Positions 59,580-64,000 of a stretch of 64,000 nt of DNA are shown one piece after another. The notes under the pieces are model-generated. The model searched no databases and was not told where the DNA came from. It saw only the letters and a program-made list of their open reading frames with translations. Positions within the stretch are counted from its first letter, which is position 1; the number at the start of each line of letters is the position of its first letter. The stretch spans positions 4,716,001-4,780,000 of the forward strand of contig NZ_CP011456.1 of the NCBI RefSeq assembly GCF_001277295.1, given 5' to 3'. Source of the stretch: Anabaena sp. WA102 (GTDB taxonomy: Bacteria; Cyanobacteriota; Cyanobacteriia; Cyanobacteriales; Nostocaceae). Made by a program: the position numbers and the translations under genes.

Positions 59580-61502
59580 ATGAAAGCAACAGTTCAACAA
59601 GACGATCTCAAAGTTTTAGGCGATATCTTACAAGAAAGATTAGTTGCCCAAGTGCTTGATAGTAAAGATTTCCAGGTAAAATGCGCTGTCCAAAATGATG
59701 AATTGATGATTTTAACTCAACACCCTGCTGAGGTCACTGTTAATACACAGCAAGTTTTTGAGGTGTTAGAACAAGCACTACAATGGCAATTTAGCTACCA
59801 AACCCAACGGGTAAGATTTTTCTTGAGAATTTCTGGAGAAAAGCGCCCCTATACTCAACACTTCCTAGATTTTCAGATACCCAGTGAAGATACAGATAGG
59901 GAAACTGAATATGGTTTTCAGATCCCTAGTGGAGATGCAGATAGGGAAACTGAATATGGTTTTCAGATCCCTAGTGGAGATGCAGATAGGGAAACGGTGG
60001 AAATAGGACATGAGAGAGACACTCTCTTCCTCAATTCTGATCTGCAAACACCATCACCTCCATTTACAGAAACGGAACAAGAACCCATTGCTGATTCATT
60101 TTTCTCTAATTCCGCAGAATCTTTTTCAGACTATTCACTGCCAGACTCAAATTTATCTGCGGATGAATCTGAGACAATGGAGGATATTGAAGAAAATTTT
60201 GATCCCTTTGCGAATATTCCCGATCAACCCAAAAAAAGACAGTTATCATTATCACTTCCTCCCTTACTGGTTATAATTGGTACGGCTGTAGTAATTGCTA
60301 TTCTTTCCGGTGGTGGTATTTTCGTTCTCCATCGTGGTTGTGTAATTTCTGAATGTAAAGAATTGCAAACAGCCCAGCAATTTAAAAATGAGTATCAGCA
60401 ACAGATCAAACGTACCAAATCAGAAAGAGACTTATTAACAGTGCAACAACAACTAGATGGGGTAGTTGCCGATTTGCAAAATATTCCTCAGTGGTCTCCC
60501 CGTTATCAAGACTCTCAGCTATTAGTTAATAGTTTTTCTGAACAGTCAACGAAAATCAACCAGGTGCTAAAAGCCTTACAAATGGCATCTTCAGCCCAAA
60601 AAGCAACTCAACCCCCTGCTAAGAGTTTAGATGAGTTACGTAATAGACAAAAGTTGTGGAGACAGGCAATCACTTCATTAGAGATAATTAAGCCTAGTAA
60701 TGAACTCTATGGATTGGTAAAAACTAATTTACCAAGTTATCAAAATACTTTAAAAAGTGTTAATGATCAGTTGCTCAAAGAAGAAACCTGGTTACAGAAA
60801 ATCGCCAATGCCACAACTCTCGCAGAAGCCGCTACTAAACGTCAAATCACGGCTAAATCTGCTCCTGAATGGCAAAAGGTAGAATCTGATTTCCAGACAG
60901 CAATTAGTACCCTCAAAATTATTCCTATAGGTAGTTTAGGATCTGAGGATGCCCGCAAGCTGTTGGCAGAATACCAACCAAAAATTATTGTAGCCCGCGA
61001 TCGCGCCAAAAAAGAACAGTTAGCAGCCACATCCTATCAACAAGCTATTAAAGCCGCTAGTCAAGCCAAAAGCTATGGTAATCAAAATCAATGGCAAAGT
61101 GCGGTTAAGTCTTGGGAACAGGCTGTAGAAAGTGCTAAACAGGTGGGTCAAGATACTTTCTATTTCAATCAAGCTAAACCCCTGATTGAAACCTATGCAG
61201 CATCTCTGAAACAGGCACAAGAACAATTCCAAATCTATGGTGATTTAACTCAAACCCGTGTTGAACTCAAAAGCACTTGTACAAATACCATTAGAATTTG
61301 TACTTTTAGTATTGAGAATCAGAAAATTAGTGTCCGCTTAACTCCTGAGTATGACCGATTATTTCAAGCCAATAATCCACAAATACAAAGTCATTTCCAA
61401 AGCTTGAAAGATGCTCTCAAAGCCATTAGTCAAAATGCCCAACTTCCTGTATTCATCTATAATTCCCAAGGACAGGAAAGGTATATGTGGCAACCAGGGT
61501 AG
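59580..61502 (+). CDS. Membrane-anchored protein with 45-bp internal repeats and coiled-coil-like tail
   Basis: 640 residues. A small N-terminal domain (about 1-95, 'QDDLKVLGDILQERLVAQVL'); three tandem 15-residue units (FQIPS(G/E)DADRETEYG, 59870-about 59996); a membrane segment about 224-243 ('LPPLLVIIGTAVVIAILSGG'); a helical Gln/Lys-rich region 260-560; a final 'YDRLFQANNPQIQSHFQSLK' part. I do not recognise the family. The TAG stop at 61500-61502 is formed where the downstream 9-bp array begins. Confidence 0.75.
   Translation: MKATVQQDDLKVLGDILQERLVAQVLDSKDFQVKCAVQNDELMILTQHPAEVTVNTQQVFEVLEQALQWQFSYQTQRVRFFLRISGEKRPYTQHFLDFQIPSEDTDRETEYGFQIPSGDADRETEYGFQIPSGDADRETVEIGHERDTLFLNSDLQTPSPPFTETEQEPIADSFFSNSAESFSDYSLPDSNLSADESETMEDIEENFDPFANIPDQPKKRQLSLSLPPLLVIIGTAVVIAILSGGGIFVLHRGCVISECKELQTAQQFKNEYQQQIKRTKSERDLLTVQQQLDGVVADLQNIPQWSPRYQDSQLLVNSFSEQSTKINQVLKALQMASSAQKATQPPAKSLDELRNRQKLWRQAITSLEIIKPSNELYGLVKTNLPSYQNTLKSVNDQLLKEETWLQKIANATTLAEAATKRQITAKSAPEWQKVESDFQTAISTLKIIPIGSLGSEDARKLLAEYQPKIIVARDRAKKEQLAATSYQQAIKAASQAKSYGNQNQWQSAVKSWEQAVESAKQVGQDTFYFNQAKPLIETYAASLKQAQEQFQIYGDLTQTRVELKSTCTNTIRICTFSIENQKISVRLTPEYDRLFQANNPQIQSHFQSLKDALKAISQNAQLPVFIYNSQGQERYMWQPG
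59870..59996. repeat. 45-bp in-frame tandem repeat in the membrane-anchored protein
   Basis: Units start at 59870, 59915 and 59960; 45 bp apart, near-identical (the third ends early). The period is a multiple of three, so the frame is kept. Confidence 0.9.
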
Positions 61503-61600
61503 GGAGTGGGGGAGTGGGGGAGTGGGGGAGTGGGGGGAGTAGGGGAGTAGGGGGAGTGGGGGGAGTGGGGGGAGTGGGGGGAGTAGGGGGAGTGGGGGAG
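61502..61600. repeat. 9-bp minisatellite, unit 'gggggagtg'
   Basis: About 11 units (some 8 bp) starting at the stop codon of the previous gene, G-rich on the plus strand. Translated frames give GVGGVGG artefacts. Confidence 0.93.
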
Positions 61601-61699
61601 TCTCTGACTAGGAATGCAGTTGATGAGGCTCTGCCTCTAATATCATTGAAGGCAGAGCCTTCTAGAATTCATTCCCAGTCAGAGACTGGGAACGAGATG
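61601..61699. repeat. Triple-hairpin dispersed repeat, copy 2 (inverted)
   Basis: Reverse complement of 39737-39843 with few changes; three stem-loops kept, including 'aggctctgcctc...gaaggcagagcct' compensations. Followed by 'tccctcccc...gggagggttaggga', part of another element. Confidence 0.9.
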
Positions 61700-61801
61700 A
61701 AAATTAGTTCCCTCCCCAAAGCATCGGGGAGGGTTAGGGAGGGGTAAAAAATATTTGATACATCAACCTCACAATTCGCGTTAATCAACTGGAGAAACTT
61801 A

Positions 61802-62209
61802 ATGTTAAGTAAAGATCAATCTGTTACTTATGAAGGTGGTTGTCACTGTGGTGCGGTGCGGTTTCGGGTAGTAGTTAATAGTCACAAAGTTGATGATTGT
61901 AATTGTTCAATTTGTTCCAAAAAAGGATTTTTACATTTGATTGTTGACCAAAACCAGTTTACTTTGCTACAAGGGGAAGATGTTTTAAAAACTTACAAAT
62001 TTAATACAGGAGTCGCACAACATAAGTTTTGCGGAGTTTGTGGAATTCATTCCTTTTATATTCCCCGTAGTCACCCTGATTGTATTGATGTTAATGTGCG
62101 GTGTTTAGATGGAAATGTGCTGAGAAATTTTGAAATTTTACCTTTTGATGGTGCAAATTGGGAGGAAAATATTCATAAATTAAAGGCAGGTGATAGCAAT
62201 TTTATGTGA
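61802..62209 (+). CDS. GFA family protein (glutathione-dependent formaldehyde-activating-like)
   Basis: 135 residues with the zinc-binding beta fold: Cys14/Cys16 in 'GGCHCGAVRFR', Cys33/35/38 in 'DDCNCSICSKKG' and Cys77/80 in 'FCGVCGIHSFY'. The family includes Gfa and centromere-like proteins; activity with S-hydroxymethylglutathione is not assured. Single gene, start ATG 61802. Confidence 0.9.
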   Translation: MLSKDQSVTYEGGCHCGAVRFRVVVNSHKVDDCNCSICSKKGFLHLIVDQNQFTLLQGEDVLKTYKFNTGVAQHKFCGVCGIHSFYIPRSHPDCIDVNVRCLDGNVLRNFEILPFDGANWEENIHKLKAGDSNFM

Positions 62210-62224
62210 AGCTGCACAAAATCA

Positions 62225-62310
62225 TAATCATCCGTATTTATCCGCGTTTATCTGCGTTTATCTGCGGTCAATTATTCTTAACATCTTATTCTAGCCAGCT
62301 TCATCTTAAT
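62225..62310. repeat. Dispersed 'tatctgcggtcaattattct' repeat
   Basis: 'tatccgcgtttatctgcgtt' and the following 'tattctagccagcttcatct' match 24025-24090 and 31775-31850. Non-coding. Confidence 0.6.
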
Positions 62311-62421
62311 TTAGTATCAAATAAATTTGTTTTTTAATAATTGGAATTTAGCCTCTAACCTGCTATATTTTAATCACGTTAATTCATTTTTCAAAAATGT
62401 TGTAATTCCTAAAGGATAACT

Positions 62422-62823
62422 ATGATGGAAACTCAAGCACAGCAACCAGAACAGGGAAATTATTCTCCACCACAAAGTTTACCAGAATTACCTGCTGCTA
62501 AGGAATCTGCATCTCAATGGCAACAAATTATTAGAAAAATTGTTGAATTTTTAAACCGACTGCCAGATGATTTAGGCAGTTTTTTTAACAACAATAAACA
62601 GGGTTTAATCACTGTAGCCTTAATTTTATCAGCTTTTGTCACAGTTAAGGTAGCGATCGCATTACTAGATGCTGTTAATGATTTACCGTTGCTACAACCG
62701 ATTTTAGAGTTGATTGGCTTGTTTTATTCTATCTGGTTTAGTTTCCGTTATCTCCTCAAATATGAGACTCGGCAAGAATTAGCTCAGAAATTTAACACCT
62801 TCAAACAACAATCTCTAGGATAA
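62422..62823 (+). CDS. curT: CAAD-domain thylakoid membrane protein (CURT1-like)
   Basis: 133 residues. N-terminal amphipathic helix-rich part, two membrane segments (about 65-85 and 92-112: 'LITVALILSAFVTVKVAIAL', 'LIGLFYSIWFSFRYLL') and a charged C-terminal helix. This is the CAAD/CURT1 fold, which bends thylakoid edges in cyanobacteria and plants. 'aaggataact' precedes the ATG; a hairpin at 62965 follows. Confidence 0.9.
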   Translation: MMETQAQQPEQGNYSPPQSLPELPAAKESASQWQQIIRKIVEFLNRLPDDLGSFFNNNKQGLITVALILSAFVTVKVAIALLDAVNDLPLLQPILELIGLFYSIWFSFRYLLKYETRQELAQKFNTFKQQSLG

Positions 62824-62825
62824 AG

Positions 62826-62944
62826 ATTTTTGGTATTGCTGAATTGAGGTATGAAAATCAAAAATTCCCTTTCTGAAACTCTTAATCTTTGCGCCTTTGC
62901 GCCTTTGCGTGAGACTAATTCATACTTTCATTCACCAACGCCAG
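62826..62944. repeat. MITE-like element, family 'taaggcgttgct', copy 2
   Basis: 'ggtattgctgaattgaggta...tcattcaccaacgcc', body 'tttgcgcctttgcgcctttg', same as 53576-53694 but with weaker ends. Confidence 0.8.
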
Positions 62945-62964
62945 ATTTTTTTTGGGGATATTAA

Positions 62965-62999
62965 AATGTAGGTTAGCTATAGACTAGCCTACATTTTTA
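62965..62999. terminator. Hairpin terminator-like after curT
   Basis: 'aaatgtaggttag' pairs with 'ctagcctacattt' around 'ctatagac', followed by 'ttattttgg'. Likely transcription end for curT. The remaining gap to 63193 has nothing else I can support. Confidence 0.6.
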
Positions 63000-63193
63000 T
63001 TTTGGATTTGACTATGTAAAATCTATCTATAGATAGATAATTTTTATCAAAATATTTTTGGCAATTATTCCCAAAGACAGTAGGTTTATTTGTTAGAAAA
63101 TTCTAATCTGGTTTGTGTAATGCTGAAAAAAGGCTGATTGTGTCAGTAACCCAGCCCTAAAGACGCTGATTTTCCCACTTACCGCGAGGTTTT

Positions 63194-63568
63194 ATGAATG
63201 AAAAGATTAGCGCAGATACCTATGATCGGGGCATAATCCCCGCAGAAACAGCAGCACGAATGAAAAGAGAGGGAGCAAGTTATAAACACCTGCCAACTGA
63301 AGAGGATCTTGCCAGTGTGTCTACTGATGACCAAACCAATGTTTACAGTATTCGGACAACGGACGGTTATACTGTGGACAAAGAAGGGTTGTTGAATAAT
63401 TATCCAGTTGAACCGGAAATGTATTATGAAGTTCCTGGTGATGCGCGGGAGGTAGCAGAACAAGAAAAAGCCGAACGGATACAGGAATTGCGAGAAGTAA
63501 ATGAAGATAAAACAGGTCTATTAACAGAGAATTTTGATAAGCGAGGTAGAGGCCCAGGAATAATCTAA
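63194..63568 (+). CDS. Conserved hypothetical protein (124 aa, acidic/charged tail)
   Basis: 124 residues: 'ISADTYDRGIIPAETAARMK', then 'SIRTTDGYTVDKEGLLNNYP', and a highly charged helix 'EVAEQEKAERIQELREVNED' before 'KRGRGPGII'. No family known to me; soluble. It converges with the next gene, their stop codons overlapping by 4 nt. Confidence 0.75.
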   Translation: MNEKISADTYDRGIIPAETAARMKREGASYKHLPTEEDLASVSTDDQTNVYSIRTTDGYTVDKEGLLNNYPVEPEMYYEVPGDAREVAEQEKAERIQELREVNEDKTGLLTENFDKRGRGPGII

Positions 63569-64000
63569 TTTACCATTTCTTTGATTTTCTCCCGAAAGGC
63601 TATGGCGGCATCTAGAGGTTCATCTGCTACTACGTATTGCGCCGAAATTGACAAATCTAAGTTTGGCAATAATTCACTTTTTTTAACCAATTCATAATTT
63701 TCACCGCGCAGATGATAAACGGCAAATTGATTGTTTTGAAAAAACCAAACTTCCGTTACACCTAATCTTTTGTAAACTTCTAATTTATCAATTCCCCCAC
63801 TGGTGACTACAACTTCAATGGCAAAATCAGGAACTTCTTTTTCTATGCCTAGACAGTAGGATTCATCTGGTTCTACTCCTCCTCTTTTCGCTTGTTTACG
63901 GAAGGTTGTAGAACCAAGGGGAAAATAGCGAATGCGTTTTTCTTGAAAGTAAATTTCCAGCAAAGATCCAATAATCGTTTTACGAATTTCATTATATTTT
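63565..64000 (-). CDS. Uma2 family endonuclease, partial at the right edge
   Basis: The frame is open to base 64000 and beyond (codons before 63963 read 'KYNEIRKTIIGSLLEIYFQE'), so an N-terminal part is missing. Core: 'GVEPDESYCLG', 'PDFAIEVVVTSGGIDKLEVY', 'GVTEVWFFQ'. Third Uma2 gene in the window; family function unknown. Confidence 0.9.
   Translation of the reverse strand, partial: KYNEIRKTIIGSLLEIYFQEKRIRYFPLGSTTFRKQAKRGGVEPDESYCLGIEKEVPDFAIEVVVTSGGIDKLEVYKRLGVTEVWFFQNNQFAVYHLRGENYELVKKSELLPNLDLSISAQYVVADEPLDAAIAFREKIKEMVN

Noticed and set aside
61487..61747. GVGGVGG ORF
   Set aside because: Reading of the 9-bp array plus a hairpin repeat; begins inside the preceding gene.
1..64000. tRNA or rRNA genes
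   Set aside because: No cloverleaf or conserved rRNA segment was seen on reading; a tRNAscan run would be decisive.

Overview
The window looks like chromosomal DNA of a filamentous cyanobacterium of the Nostocales (Anabaena/Dolichospermum/Aphanizomenon-like). The DNA is AT-rich, with many HIP1 octamers (GCGATCGC). It carries cyanobacterial marker families (Ycf66, CAAD/CURT1, a MgdA-like glucosyltransferase, DUF3122) and a complete bidirectional hydrogenase locus. It also has the G-rich 9-bp tandem repeats, 7-bp tandem repeats and dispersed palindromic elements typical of this group. The species assignment is inference; there is no rRNA or tRNA gene to anchor it.

Layout. 1-1.5 kb: 5' part of a cobN-like chelatase gene with an in-frame repeat insertion. 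1.7-6.2 kb: accessory genes and relics (GxxExxY protein, methyltransferase remnant split by a deleted IS1634-like element, Uma2 and PDDEXK_4 nucleases). 6.3-10.4 kb: gnd, a 9-bp minisatellite, Ycf66, a DRTGG protein. 10.7-14.9 kb: a striking tandem array of five Rpn-family (PD-(D/E)XK) genes, the last reduced to a short ORF. 15.1-19.0 kb: UPF0175, an addiction-module protein, the TcmP/three-Cys (DUF5131) pair, a DUF29 relic and HicBA. 19.2-23.5 kb: mgdA-like glycosyltransferase and an acetate-CoA ligase (ADP-forming)/GNAT fusion.

23.6-31.7 kb: hydrogenase block on the minus strand: hoxE-hoxF-hoxU-DUF3122-hoxY-CBS-hoxH, then hoxW beyond a pentapeptide-repeat gene on the other strand. hoxH carries a -1 type disruption in an A7 run. 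32-38.4 kb: universal stress protein, a KdpD sensor without kinase, a BlaI/M56-peptidase pair, modA and a fused modBC. 38.7-47.7 kb: nanE, a YkvA protein, ExbB/ExbD, a quinone oxidoreductase-like MDR, a large pentapeptide/HhH membrane protein, mtnP, a hemF relic and a conserved hypothetical. 47.8-55.1 kb: Uma2, a pseudo-caspase, sat, a small secreted protein and a carboxyl-terminal protease. 56-64 kb: a secreted protein, a divergent succinyl-CoA-synthetase-like pair, a membrane-anchored repeat protein, a GFA protein, a CURT1-like protein, a small hypothetical and a Uma2 gene running off the end.

Themes. (1) A nuclease/toxin-antitoxin-rich accessory stretch (about 1.7-19 kb) holds the best candidate for something new: the Rpn array, in which each of the five copies has a different number of a 12-bp (GIEK) repeat and the fifth looks like a stand-alone C-terminal (RpnS-like) protein. 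(2) At least six families of short inverted-repeat elements fill the intergenic spaces; some are nested and some supply the stop codon of a neighbouring gene. (3) Several genes keep the fold but have lost canonical catalytic residues (pseudo-caspase, SucD-like subunit).
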